From: Amycolatopsis acididurans
GTDB lineage: Bacteria > Actinomycetota > Actinomycetes > Mycobacteriales > Pseudonocardiaceae
NCBI RefSeq assembly: GCF_012328925.1
Contig: NZ_JAAXLS010000022.1
Coordinates: forward strand, 1 to 64,000
Reading direction: 5' to 3'
Length of the DNA: 64,000 bases
The translations under genes and the position numbers were made by a program. The notes beneath the pieces are model-generated. The model made no database searches. It was given only the letters and a program-made list of their open reading frames with translations, and was not told where the DNA came from. Shown piece after piece: positions 27,301 to 35,692 of this stretch (the first letter of the stretch is position 1; each line of letters starts with the position of its first letter).

Positions 27301-28339
27301 CGATCAGCGTGACGCCGACCAGACCCTCCTCCAGGATAATCTGCTCTTCCCGGGTGACCTCCGCGTCATCGATGATGATCACGACATGCGGCTGGTCCGG
27401 GCTCGGCGTCGCGTTACGCGAGAACCGTGGCCGGTCCCGCAGCTCGGCATCCAGCCAGTTCTCGATCTGCTGCAGCGAACCCGCCATCATCCGCAACTGC
27501 CCGATACCGTCGGCCAGCTCCGGATGCTGCACGTGCGGCAGCCACTTCGCCCATTCCCACTCGGCCTTCGCCCGGCCCGCCGTCGCCACCGCGATCAGCA
27601 CGTCGTCACAGCTGTGGAACGTGACCAGCTGCGCCAGCATCGCCCGGGTCAGACCACGCGTCAGCTCACGCTCACCCTGCAGGCTGACCGCGGCGAACCC
27701 GCGCAGCGTGATCTGCGTGGGCAGATCCGGCACGATCGAGTGCGCCCGCACGAACCGGCGCAGCGCCAGCGTCGCGATCGGCTCCAGCTCGTCGACCGGG
27801 CCGGTCTGCGGCGGCACGAGTCGCGTTGCCAGCCGGTGCGAGCTGCGGCCGACCCGCAGGTGGAGGAAGTCCTGATCGTTCTGGCGGCGCTCCCACATCC
27901 GGCGGCTCGCCGCCAGCGACCACAACGCCTGGGGATCGGGGTGCACCCACTCCAGCGCGGCCCGCTGATCGGCCATCGCCTCACGGGCCCGTTCACGCAT
28001 CTGACCCAGGTACCGCAGGTAGTCCTTGCGGTCCTCGTTCATCTCCGCTTTCTTCTGCCCGCCGCCGCGGCCGCCACCGGCGAACATGCCGCCCATGGAC
28101 ATGAGCATCATCAGCGGGAACATCATCGTGAGCGGGTTGCGCGCCGCCGAACCGCCGCTGGTGAACATCACGGTGACCATGCCGAGCGTGGCCACGATCA
28201 TGACCACGGGCATCATCTTCTGCACGATGCTGCCGGGGATCGTGCGCGGGACCTCGGGCGGCGGCTCGAGATGCACCTCTCCACCCGGTGGGCGCGGTGC
28301 GGCCAGTCGCGGCGTTTTCTTGAACTGCAGCGTGCTCAA
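24329..28339 (-). CDS. eccC: EccC, type VII secretion FtsK/SpoIIIE ATPase
   Basis: The motor of the ESX system, 1336 residues as one chain (EccCa and EccCb fused). Two membrane helices lie near residues 35-105 (MMPVVMIVATLGMVTVMF and MMFPLMMLMSMGGMF). Three ATPase domains follow with P-loops GATGSGKS (about 483), GGPQSGKS (about 842) and ADGESGKT (about 1134). The likely start is TTG at 28339, giving STLQFKKTPRLAAP, because GAGGGG lies eight bases upstream and this is the usual EccC beginning; the frame is open for 43 more codons upstream. It is divergent from eccD over a 290-bp control region. It recognises substrate C-terminal signals in the family. Confidence 0.95.
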   Translation of the reverse strand: MSTLQFKKTPRLAAPRPPGGEVHLEPPPEVPRTIPGSIVQKMMPVVMIVATLGMVTVMFTSGGSAARNPLTMMFPLMMLMSMGGMFAGGGRGGGQKKAEMNEDRKDYLRYLGQMRERAREAMADQRAALEWVHPDPQALWSLAASRRMWERRQNDQDFLHLRVGRSSHRLATRLVPPQTGPVDELEPIATLALRRFVRAHSIVPDLPTQITLRGFAAVSLQGERELTRGLTRAMLAQLVTFHSCDDVLIAVATAGRAKAEWEWAKWLPHVQHPELADGIGQLRMMAGSLQQIENWLDAELRDRPRFSRNATPSPDQPHVVIIIDDAEVTREEQIILEEGLVGVTLIDLSDSLGNLAARRGLRLVVEPDRVGARSGGGIEWFGKPDFLSVVEAEALSRKISPFRVGSAAQEATEDEPLLSNPTLLELLGIPGDPMTFDVQQAWRPRPIRDRYRVPFGVGEYGQAVELDIKEAAAEGMGPHGLCIGATGSGKSEFLRTLVLGLLATHSSTALNMILVDFKGGATFLGLDKAPHVAATITNLAGDLTLVDRMKDAIAGEVARRQEVLAKGNYKNVWDYEKARENGADLDPLPALFICIDEFSEMLTAKPDFIDIFLQIGRVGRSLQMHMLLASQRLEEGKLRGLDTFLSYRIGLKTFSAAESRAAIGVPDAFELPPIPGSGYLSTQGAGLVRFKASYVSGPYRPAGMKAAGPVANVVRADKRPQLFVPDFVELPPEPAPEPEPVAAAPAKDEEEGTEPTELEVIVDRLIGQGPPAHEVWLPPLDEPNSLDTLLPNLNPTEDRGLSPVGFFGNGKLQVPIGIVDRPFEQRRDPLWADFSGAAGHGVVVGGPQSGKSTLLRTLIMSMALSNTPEEAQFYCIDLGGGTLAGLSELPHVGGVAVARREPDKARRIVAELNTLANEREGRFGAMGIDSMADFRNRKRRGEITAEQDPFGDAFLIVDGWRAIRDDFEELEPQITALAQRGLAYGVHVIISASRWADIRPAIKDMLGTRFELRLGDPSESDIDRRTAVNVPEGRPGRGLTRDRLHMLTGLPRIDGSSSTEDVAAGVADAVAKVKAAWQGRIAPQVRLLPEMVGYDEVLSMDKQRHTKLVPIGINEDELAPVYLDFEADPHFIAFADGESGKTNLLRQIARGITERYTAKEAVIVLVDYRRTMLGFVEGAHLLGYAVSSNQLDGMIKDIHGSMTRRLPGPDVTQDQLRNRSWWKGPELFVIVDDYDLVATQSSNPLKPLSEFLAQAKDVGLHVIVARRTGGASRASYDPIIGKLKEIAAPGIVMNGSKDEGQLLGNVKPGPMPPGRGTLVSRKVGKQLMQVSWTQPE

Positions 28340-28629
28340 GCGTGGGACCCCTCTTCGACTCGACGCCCGGACCGACTGGCTGGCCCAGGGCCGCCCCCAC
28401 GTTAGCGAATCACCGCCTGTCCGCGAGGCAAGACCGGACAACCCGCACGCGTTCTGCGGCGAAACCACCCCATGGCGACCCCAGGTTCGTTAATACTAGG
28501 GCGGCCCACCGACACTTTCGGACAGTTTCGGACAACCTCGGCGGGCGCGAACGATGGGCAGGCGATGCCGCGGGGCCGCTGATTAGGTATAAGTAGCCCG
28601 CAGCATTTTCTTACTTAGGGGGCACGCAG
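28340..28629. promoter_or_regulatory. Divergent eccC/eccD control region
   Basis: A gene-free 290 bp between the two core ESX operons. It holds a tandem pair of TTTCGGACA at 28516-28524 and 28526-28534, spaced 10 bp (one helical turn), a good candidate for a regulator site. A -10-like TATAAG at 28588-28593 would give eccD a leader of about 30 nt. TAGTAT on the minus strand near 28493-28498 could serve eccC. The -35 boxes are not clear. Confidence 0.45.
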
Positions 28630-30024
28630 GTGGCAACCGGCACGACGGTATTCAGCAGGGTGACCGTGGTGGCCCCGCGCACCAGAATCGACGTCGCTCT
28701 GCCGGCGGACATCGCGGTCGCGGATCTGCTGCCGATGCTGCTGGACATGGCGAACGAGGCGTCGCCGGACGGCGGCGCACGGCACGGCGGCTGGTCGCTG
28801 GCCAAACTCGGCGACTCGCCGCTGGACCCGAGCCGCACGCTGGCCTCGCTCGGCGTCGTCGACGGCGAGCTGCTGCAGCTGCGCCGGCGCAACGAGAACC
28901 CGCCACCCCCGCTGTACGACGACGTCGTGGACGCCATCGCCGACGCCGACCCGGACAGCTTCCGGCCGTGGACCAAGGAGACGGCCAACCGGATCGGGCA
29001 CATCGCGGGCGGGCTCGGGCTGTTCGTCGCCGCGGTCGCGCTGTTCACGGGCGGTCCGCTGTTCGGAGGCAACGGGCTGGCCGCGGCGCTGACCGCCGGT
29101 GTCGCCGCGATCGCGTGCGTCGCCGTCGGCGCCACCCTCGTCAAGGGCTACCAGGCCGAGGCCACCGGTGTGGTGATCGCCGCCGCGGGCGGGCTGCCGT
29201 TCGCGTTCGTCGCGGGCTTCTACGCCGTGCCCGGCCTGACGGTGCGCGCCAACCTGCTGCTCGGCAGCGGCCTCGTGGTTATCGTCGCCGCCGCGGCGAT
29301 CATGATCATGGGCTCGGGTATCACGACGTTCATCGCGGCGGCCACCGCCGGCGTGATCGGCGTGCTCGCCTTCACCGTCGCCACCCTGATCGCGCACCCG
29401 GCAGCGGGCATCGCGGCGGGCACCGTGGCGTTCTCCCTCGCCGCGATCTCGATGCTGCCGAGGGCGACGATCTGGCTGGCGAAACTGCCGCTGCCGAACG
29501 TGCCGGGCACCGCGGAGGAGCTCAAAGAGGACACGTCCTATCCGGACTACGCGGTCATCGAGCGCCGCACCGCCGTCGCGCACAACTACATGACGGGCCT
29601 GCTGATCGGCTGCGGCAGCGCCACCGCGATCGCCGCCATCATCACGGCCACCGCGCCGGGTGCGTTCGGAATCATCACCGGCGTCGTCGCCACGCTCGTG
29701 CTGCTGTTGCGCGCCCGTTCCTACGCCAACGGCGCGCAGGCGGTCGCGCTGCTGACCACCGGCATGGTCGCCGGTGGCGGAATCCTGATCGGCTGGCTGT
29801 CCTCGCAGGGCACGACGGGCCGTCTGCTGTGGGTGTTCGCGGCACTGGTCATCGTCGCCGCCGGATCGCTCGTGGTCGGCGTGGTGTTCCCGAACCAGCG
29901 CTTCTCGCCGCCGTTGCGCCGCACCGTGGAGATCTTCGAGGCCGTCTGCATCGCGACGGTGCTGCCGCTCGCGCTGGCCGTGATGGACCTGTACGGCACG
30001 CTGCGCCACATCTCGTTCGGCTGA
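28630..30024 (+). CDS. eccD: EccD, type VII secretion membrane channel component
   Basis: A 464-residue integral membrane protein. The N-terminal 85 residues have a ubiquitin-like (YukD) fold pattern: RVTVVAPRTRIDVALPADIAVADLLP and the SLGVVDGELLQLRRR end. About eleven membrane helices follow from residue 120 on. EccD dimers form the membrane vestibule of the ESX core complex. The GTG at 28630 has AGGGGG seven bases before it; the product begins MATGTTVFSRVTV. It is coupled to mycP, whose upstream ATG overlaps its stop. Confidence 0.95.
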   Translation: MATGTTVFSRVTVVAPRTRIDVALPADIAVADLLPMLLDMANEASPDGGARHGGWSLAKLGDSPLDPSRTLASLGVVDGELLQLRRRNENPPPPLYDDVVDAIADADPDSFRPWTKETANRIGHIAGGLGLFVAAVALFTGGPLFGGNGLAAALTAGVAAIACVAVGATLVKGYQAEATGVVIAAAGGLPFAFVAGFYAVPGLTVRANLLLGSGLVVIVAAAAIMIMGSGITTFIAAATAGVIGVLAFTVATLIAHPAAGIAAGTVAFSLAAISMLPRATIWLAKLPLPNVPGTAEELKEDTSYPDYAVIERRTAVAHNYMTGLLIGCGSATAIAAIITATAPGAFGIITGVVATLVLLLRARSYANGAQAVALLTTGMVAGGGILIGWLSSQGTTGRLLWVFAALVIVAAGSLVVGVVFPNQRFSPPLRRTVEIFEAVCIATVLPLALAVMDLYGTLRHISFG

Positions 30025-30056
30025 TGGGCCCGGTATCCGGAAGAAAGGGCGCACAC

Positions 30057-31499
30057 GTGCGCAAGCTGGGGGTTCCCGGGAGGACAGCGGTCGTCGTGCT
30101 CGCCGCGGCGCTGGGCACCATGAGCCCGGCAGGCGCGTGGGCGCAGACGACCGACGACGACTCCGGTCTCTACTACGCCTACCCGCCGCCGTCGTCGGGA
30201 TCGCCGCCCTCCGATGACGGGCAGCCGGACCAGGCGTACAAGAAGAACACCGAATGCGTTCAGCGCGACCTGAACAACAACCTCGTCCTCCGGGACAAGC
30301 CGTGGGGCCAGACCTACCTCCAGATCGAGGAGGCACAACGGCTGGCACTGGCCAAAACCGGCACGATCGGCGGCAACAAGACCGTCGCCGTGATCGACAC
30401 CGGCGTCACCAACCACCCGTACTTCAAGCATCCCGTGATCGGCGGCGGGGACTACGTCAACCCGCCCAACAACGGCCTCGAGGACTGTGACGGGCACGGC
30501 ACCGAGGTCGCGGGCATCATCGCGGCGAACACCCCGGCCGACATCGGGTTCAAGGGCGTCGCACCGGACACCCAGATCGTGTCGATCCGGCAGTCCAGCC
30601 AGAACTACGGGCCCGCCAACGGCGGTTCCTCCAGCCAGAGCGGCAAGGGCAGCAGGCAGCAGGGCGACGGCGCCGGGAACCTGACGACGCTGGCGAAGGC
30701 CGTGCGCCGGGCCGCCGACCGCGGCGACGTCAGCGTGATCAACATGTCGGTCGACAACTGCCGCCAGTCGACCGGCACGATCAGCCCGCAGGAACAGGCC
30801 CTGCAGGCGGCGATCCACTACGCGGTGCACGTGAAGAACATCGTGGTCGTGGCCGCCGCGGGCAACGTGTCCGACAGTTGCAAGCAGAACGACCAGCCCA
30901 ACCCGAACAAGCCGCAGTCGATCGTGAGCCCGCCGTGGTTCTCCGACGACGTGCTCTCGGTCGCCGCCGTCGACGAGACGGGCGGGGTCGCGAACTTCAG
31001 CGTGCACGGCCCGTGGGTGAGCGTCGCGGCGCCGGGCACCAACATCACGTCGCTGGACCCGTCGCAGCCGGCGAGCACGGCGCTGGCCAACCAGGTCGTC
31101 GAGGGCGGGAACCTGCAGCCCATCCAGGGCACCAGCTTCGCCGCGCCGTACGTGACCGGTCTGGTCGCGCTGGTGCGGGCACAGTTCCCGGGCCTGAACG
31201 CGCAGCAGGTGATGCACCGCATCGAAGCCACGGCCCAGCACCCCGGTGCGCCCGGCGGGCGGGACAACTACATCGGCCACGGCGTGGTCAACCCCGTCGC
31301 GGCCCTGTCGGCCATCGTGCCGGAGGAAGAAGGCATCCCCGCCGCGAAGGACGAGCAGCTCCCGTCGGGCCTGCCGCCCGCGGCGCACCGCGACTGGGCG
31401 CCGGTCATCGTGGCTCTCGGCGGCACCGGTGGCGGGCTGCTGGTCCTGCTGATCACGCTGTTCGTGATGCACACGATCCGCCGGAACCGGCACGCCTGA
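30057..31499 (+). CDS. mycP: MycP, mycosin subtilisin-like serine protease of the ESX system
   Basis: Membrane-anchored S8 protease of 480 residues that caps and stabilises the ESX complex. An N-terminal signal peptide ends near AWAQ. The catalytic triad is D114 (AVIDTGV), H147 (DGHGTEVAG) and S360 (GTSFAAPYVTG). A C-terminal membrane helix (VIVALGGTGGGLLVLLITLFVMH) is followed by a basic tail. A Gln/Ser/Gly-rich loop lies between His and Ser. I chose the GTG at 30057 for its AAGGG site; an in-frame ATG at 30024 that overlaps the eccD stop (TGATG) adds eleven residues and could be used. Confidence 0.95.
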   Translation: MRKLGVPGRTAVVVLAAALGTMSPAGAWAQTTDDDSGLYYAYPPPSSGSPPSDDGQPDQAYKKNTECVQRDLNNNLVLRDKPWGQTYLQIEEAQRLALAKTGTIGGNKTVAVIDTGVTNHPYFKHPVIGGGDYVNPPNNGLEDCDGHGTEVAGIIAANTPADIGFKGVAPDTQIVSIRQSSQNYGPANGGSSSQSGKGSRQQGDGAGNLTTLAKAVRRAADRGDVSVINMSVDNCRQSTGTISPQEQALQAAIHYAVHVKNIVVVAAAGNVSDSCKQNDQPNPNKPQSIVSPPWFSDDVLSVAAVDETGGVANFSVHGPWVSVAAPGTNITSLDPSQPASTALANQVVEGGNLQPIQGTSFAAPYVTGLVALVRAQFPGLNAQQVMHRIEATAQHPGAPGGRDNYIGHGVVNPVAALSAIVPEEEGIPAAKDEQLPSGLPPAAHRDWAPVIVALGGTGGGLLVLLITLFVMHTIRRNRHA

Positions 31500-31530
31500 G
31501 CCGAGGATCTCGGTCCGAAGTAGACACCGC

Positions 31531-31570
31531 AAAGGCGAACGCCCCGGGATCTCCCGGGGCGTTCTCCTTT
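31531..31570. terminator. Bidirectional terminator between mycP and eccB
   Basis: A 12-bp perfect stem GAACGCCCCGGG / CCCGGGGCGTTC with an ATCT loop, extended by AAAGG/CCTTT after one mismatch. The plus-strand side ends CTCCTTTGT and the minus-strand side CCTTTGCGG. It lies between the convergent mycP and eccB stops. Confidence 0.9.
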
Positions 31571-31578
31571 GTGACGCT

Positions 31579-33162
31579 TCAGTTGCCCGACGAACCGGCC
31601 TGAGCCGAGGGCTGGACCGAGGGGTAGGTCCCCGCCCTCGGGTCCACCGGGATGTCGTCGTAGCTCCTGCGGGCATCGGTCGGGTTCAGCGACGTGCCTG
31701 TCGGCAGCAGCGAGATGATCTCGGTCGGCGCGGGCCGCATGTTGTCCAGTCCCAGCGCCTTGGCCGTGTTCGCGTCCGGGATGCCGTACCGCAGCCCGCT
31801 GTCGGACACGAGGCTGATCGGGCCCTTGCCGAAGGAGTCGGCCGAGGTGGCGGACTGCACGACCGCCCCGTGCCCCGGCGGCATGTAGAAGTGATCGATC
31901 TTCAGCCCGTCCGGACCGGCCTTGCCGATGTCGATGAGCTTGGCGTCCTTCGGCGTGGGCAGCGCCGAGCCGACCGAGACGACCGTGTGCGGCTTGTTGT
32001 CCACAATGTTCCAGCCCAGGCACATCGTCGGGAAGTTGAGCGGGTCCAGGATCGTCGGCACGATCGAGGGCATCGTGCTCACCGGCAGCGCGTCCGCGTC
32101 GTTCGGCTGGATCTGCCGGATGTTGTTGATCTCGTTCGGGCTCACCTGCGGGATCTGCTTGCTGCCCGACTGCGCGGCACGGATCAGGTCACCGACGGCG
32201 GGCGCGACCTTCTGAATCCCGTTCGGCAGCACCACGAAGACGTCCCGGCTGCCGGTCACGCTGTTCACCGCGAACACCGAACCGTTCTTCAGGCCCTCGC
32301 CCTGCAGGGCCTGGAAGCCCGACGTGCCACCGAAGTTGGGCAGCGTCGGCGGCGCCAGCGGGGCCACCTGCGGGATCGCGTTGAGCAGGCCGATCGAGAT
32401 GTGCCACTGTGGCGCGCCGTTGAGCCCGAAGGTCGAGGCCACGGCCTGCTCGTTCGGGTCCACTTCGGCCCGCACGGTGTTGGCGTTGGGGTTGTTCGGG
32501 TTACTGGCGAGCCGGTAGATCAGGTAGTACTTGCCGTTGTCGGCCCGCGCGAGCACGGCCGAGTTCAGCCCGAGCTCGGCCCCGAGGTCTGGCACGCCCG
32601 CGAACACCGTCGTCTCGGTCGCGGCCGAAGCCAGCTGCGACGCGGTCGGCAGGTTCTTGTTGATCATCAGCTGGTCGCAGACACCCCAGTCGTCCGAGAT
32701 TCGCTGGCTCGCCGTGGGCAGCAGCTGCGGACCGTCCACAATGCCCGTTCGCCGGTTGTGCGGAATGCCCTTGAGCGCGTCGTCCGGCACGACGGTCGGC
32801 TCCGCGACACCCTGTTGTCCGCCGGCGCCGCCGTTCTGCATGAGCATCAGCCTCGCGGAGGCGAGATTGAACGTCGGCGTCAGCGATTTGGGATTGCCCG
32901 AGACGACGTAGATGGTCCCGGACTCCTTCCCGATCACGATCCCGGAATCCGGAACCGACGGCGACGGGCTGATCAGGCCGTAAATGACGAACCCGAGCAG
33001 GCCCAGCACTCCGAGGATCACACCGACGGCCGTGGCCCGGCCATGGGTGCGCATTGGATCGTGCAGCATGACCGAATCGCGCCGGACCAGCGCGGATTGC
33101 ATGCGGCGCAGCACGAACCGATACGCCTGCACCTGAGATTTGGTTGTCGGTGTTGACGGCAT
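31579..33162 (-). CDS. eccB: EccB, type VII secretion core component
   Basis: A 527-residue bitopic membrane protein of the ESX core. The family start MPSTPTTKSQVQAYRFVLRRM is followed by RRDSVMLHDP and one membrane helix near residues 46-64 (GVILGVLGLLGFVIYGLI). The large periplasmic part contains conserved CDQLMI and CLGWNI cysteines and ends in a Gly/Ser-rich tail. EccB spans the membrane and reaches outward above the pore. It is transcribed toward mycP and is divergent from eccE over 210 bp. Confidence 0.95.
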   Translation of the reverse strand: MPSTPTTKSQVQAYRFVLRRMQSALVRRDSVMLHDPMRTHGRATAVGVILGVLGLLGFVIYGLISPSPSVPDSGIVIGKESGTIYVVSGNPKSLTPTFNLASARLMLMQNGGAGGQQGVAEPTVVPDDALKGIPHNRRTGIVDGPQLLPTASQRISDDWGVCDQLMINKNLPTASQLASAATETTVFAGVPDLGAELGLNSAVLARADNGKYYLIYRLASNPNNPNANTVRAEVDPNEQAVASTFGLNGAPQWHISIGLLNAIPQVAPLAPPTLPNFGGTSGFQALQGEGLKNGSVFAVNSVTGSRDVFVVLPNGIQKVAPAVGDLIRAAQSGSKQIPQVSPNEINNIRQIQPNDADALPVSTMPSIVPTILDPLNFPTMCLGWNIVDNKPHTVVSVGSALPTPKDAKLIDIGKAGPDGLKIDHFYMPPGHGAVVQSATSADSFGKGPISLVSDSGLRYGIPDANTAKALGLDNMRPAPTEIISLLPTGTSLNPTDARRSYDDIPVDPRAGTYPSVQPSAQAGSSGN

Positions 33163-33372
33163 TCTGGACCTACAGCTCCCCGAGTCGCGGTACGGTTCCG
33201 CAGGATAACCGTACGAGAACCGTACTGGTGCGGGTTTCGACCAACTGGGGCCGGGCCGTCCGCACGCAGCACGTCCGTTGAGGGCGGTGATGGGCTGACG
33301 GGTGGGCTAGGGTCAGGTCCTCGCTAACCGGCTTTCGGTAGAGCAGCACGACGAGGGGAAGAGAGAGCGCGG

Positions 33373-34971
33373 ATGTCCGTCACCACGCCTCCACGACCGG
33401 GCGGGCCACCCGGCTCGCCGCCACCCAGGCGCCCGGCGGGTCCGCCATCTCGGCAAGGACAACCGGGCGGCAACCCGCCGCCGATGCCGCCACGCGCACC
33501 CGGCGTGCCGGGTGGTCCCGGTGGGCCGGTGGGCCCGGGTGGGCCCGGTGGTCCCGGTGGCCCCAATCGTGGCGGCCCCGGTGGCCCCGCGGGCGGCGGA
33601 CCTGGGGGTCCCGGAGGACCTGGGGGTCCTGGCGGTGGCGGTCCGGGTGGACCCGGTGGTCCCGGTGGCGGTGGTCCCGGCGGTCCGGGTGGACCCGGTG
33701 GACCCGCCGCGCAGCCTTCCGGTGCGGCGCCCGCACCGATCGCTCCCCCGGCACGTCGTCGCACGCTCGGGTCGAGTCTCGGTCCGCTGCCCGTGGTCAA
33801 CCTGGTCGTACTCGAGGTCGGCCTCGCGATCGGGTTGATCCTCCTCGCGATCAACCAGTCCAAGGTGATGCTCTACGTAGGCATCGGCGTTCTGGTCATC
33901 GCGTTACTGATCGCGATCATCCGCTGGCGTGGCAAGTGGTTCACCCAATGGGTTGGACTTACCCTGCGCTACTCGACCCGGTCACACGATCGCGTGGTCT
34001 CTCCGCCGCCGCCCAGCGCGGAGCCGCCTGCCGACGAGTCCGTCACCGGGCCCGAGGACGCACGCGTCAGCCTGCTGCGTCTTGTCGTGCCGGACCTCGT
34101 CGTCGCGCACAGCATCGATCACGAGCGGCAGCAGGTCGGCCTGGCCTGGCACGACGGAACCTGGACCGCGGTCCTGCTGGTCGAGCCCACGCCGGCACTG
34201 ATCACGCAGGCCGGCGGCGCGCCCAGCCTTCCGCTGTCCGCGCTGGGGCCGTGCCTCGAGGACCGCGGCGTGGTGCTCGACTCGATCCAGGTCATCTGGC
34301 ACACCTACCCCGGCAGCGCGGCACTTCCGGCGGAATCGCCCGCGCTCAGCTCGTACATGGAGGTGCTCGGTCCGCTGCCCGCCGCGGCGCGCCGCACCAC
34401 GTGGGTCGCGATCAGGCTGGACCCGCGCCGCTGCCCGACGGCCGTCCGGGAGCGTGGCGGCGGTGTCGTCGGCGCGCACCGTGCGCTGATCGGCGCGCTG
34501 TCCCGGGTGCGCAACGCGCTCGAATCCCGTGGCGTGCCGACGCGTCCGCTGTCCCCGGACGAGCTGCTGCGCGCCGGGCTCTCGGCCGCCGAGCTGACCG
34601 CGGTCGCCGGCAACAGCCAGCGGGTGAGCATGAAGGAGCACTGGACGAGCGTCACCGCCGCCGGCATCGGGCACGCCAGCTACGCGATCACCAGCTGGCC
34701 GAAGGGCAAGATCACCAGCAGCCTGAACGCGCTCACGAGTGTGCGGGCGCTGTCGGCCACGATCGCGCTGTCGATCTCCCCGTCCGACGACGAGGGCCAG
34801 ATCGGGCTGCGCGGTGTGGTGCGGATGAGCGCGCGCAACCCGCGTGAGCTGGACGCCGCCGACGAGCGACTGTCCAATCTGGCCGATCGGGTGAACGTGT
34901 CGCTGACCCCGCTGCGGGGCCTGCAGATCGACGGGCTCGCCGCGACCTTGCCGATGGGAGGGACGGCATGA
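33373..34971 (+). CDS. eccE: EccE, type VII secretion component with Gly/Pro-rich N terminus
   Basis: A 532-residue protein. Residues 1-125 are almost only Gly and Pro with a collagen-like GGPGGP pattern. Two membrane helices follow (about residues 142-182: VVNLVVLEVGLAIGLILL and VMLYVGIGVLVIALLIAII), then a cytoplasmic domain typical of EccE, which lines the outside of the ESX core complex. ATG start at 33373. EccE is missing from ESX-4 of M. tuberculosis but present in ESX-4 of some other actinobacteria, as I recall. It overlaps the next gene by four bases. Confidence 0.88.
   Translation: MSVTTPPRPGGPPGSPPPRRPAGPPSRQGQPGGNPPPMPPRAPGVPGGPGGPVGPGGPGGPGGPNRGGPGGPAGGGPGGPGGPGGPGGGGPGGPGGPGGGGPGGPGGPGGPAAQPSGAAPAPIAPPARRRTLGSSLGPLPVVNLVVLEVGLAIGLILLAINQSKVMLYVGIGVLVIALLIAIIRWRGKWFTQWVGLTLRYSTRSHDRVVSPPPPSAEPPADESVTGPEDARVSLLRLVVPDLVVAHSIDHERQQVGLAWHDGTWTAVLLVEPTPALITQAGGAPSLPLSALGPCLEDRGVVLDSIQVIWHTYPGSAALPAESPALSSYMEVLGPLPAAARRTTWVAIRLDPRRCPTAVRERGGGVVGAHRALIGALSRVRNALESRGVPTRPLSPDELLRAGLSAAELTAVAGNSQRVSMKEHWTSVTAAGIGHASYAITSWPKGKITSSLNALTSVRALSATIALSISPSDDEGQIGLRGVVRMSARNPRELDAADERLSNLADRVNVSLTPLRGLQIDGLAATLPMGGTA
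33494..33712. repeat. GGPGGP-type coding repeat in eccE
   Basis: Degenerate 9-bp and 18-bp tandem units such as GGTGGGCCC and GGTCCCGGTGGC encode a Gly-Pro-rich stretch of about 70 residues in the EccE N terminus. Stretches this GC-rich and repetitive are prone to slippage and to assembly error, so the exact length should be treated with caution. Confidence 0.8.
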
Positions 34972-35690
34972 GCCTGCGTCTGAGGGATCCCGGCCAGAAC
35001 AACGGGGTCGCGCCGGAGTTCACAGTGGACCCGGCGCTGCTGGACGCGATCAGCCCGTCCGGGGACCGCGGCGGGATCGTGGTGGGTTCCGGCCTCAAGG
35101 GCGAACCGCTGACGATCTCCGCGCTGCGCTCGATGCCCACCAGGATCGTGCTCGTGGGCGGGCTCTTCCTGGCTCGCCAGGTGGCGCTGCGGGCGATGGC
35201 GGTCGGCGCGTGGGTCGTCATCGCGACCGGGCGCCCCGCCGCGTGGCAGGTGCTGCCGAGGGCCGCGGGCACGCAGCCCGACGGCCGTCCCTCGCCGCTG
35301 GTGCAGATCCGCCGCCTGTCGCCGGTGGAGCTGCCGCGGCCGTCGGAGGACGCGCCGCTGCTCGTCGTCACCGACGGTGGCCCGACCCCGCAGGACCTGT
35401 TCCCGCCGCGGTCGCCGTGGCAGACGACGGTGTACGTGCTGCCCTACCTGCACCCGCAGGCCACGACCATCGCCAACGCCGCGGACATCGTGCTGATGCA
35501 GCGGCTGCCGGTCGGGCAGGCCGAGCTGGCCGCGCGGATCTGGCGGTTGCCGCCGCAGATGATGCGGCAGCTGACCACACTCAAGGACGATCAGGTGGTC
35601 GCGCTGGGCGCGAACCTGTGGCGCCCACTGCGCCTGGTCACCACCCAGAAGGAACAGCAGCTGCTGGGCCCGGTACGCCGCGGGGACTGA
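34968..35690 (+). CDS. ESX-locus protein of unknown function, 240 aa
   Basis: A 240-residue soluble protein I do not recognise. It has a mixed alpha/beta pattern with hydrophobic strands (RIVLVGGLFLARQVALRAMAVG, PLLVVTDGG, TTVYVLPYL, ADIVLMQRL), hinting at a Rossmann-like or degenerate P-loop fold without a visible Walker A. The ATG overlaps the eccE stop (ATGA) and has GGGAGG seven bases upstream. It is last in the eccE operon, ending 20 bp before a clear terminator. I infer an accessory role in the ESX machine on grounds of coupling alone. Confidence 0.8.
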   Translation: MSLRLRDPGQNNGVAPEFTVDPALLDAISPSGDRGGIVVGSGLKGEPLTISALRSMPTRIVLVGGLFLARQVALRAMAVGAWVVIATGRPAAWQVLPRAAGTQPDGRPSPLVQIRRLSPVELPRPSEDAPLLVVTDGGPTPQDLFPPRSPWQTTVYVLPYLHPQATTIANAADIVLMQRLPVGQAELAARIWRLPPQMMRQLTTLKDDQVVALGANLWRPLRLVTTQKEQQLLGPVRRGD

Positions 35691-35692
35691 CC

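Noticed and set aside
24050..28405. 1451-aa open frame on the plus strand opposite eccC
   Set aside because: It is antisense to a canonical EccC. The lack of stops is expected from strong third-position GC bias of the true gene.
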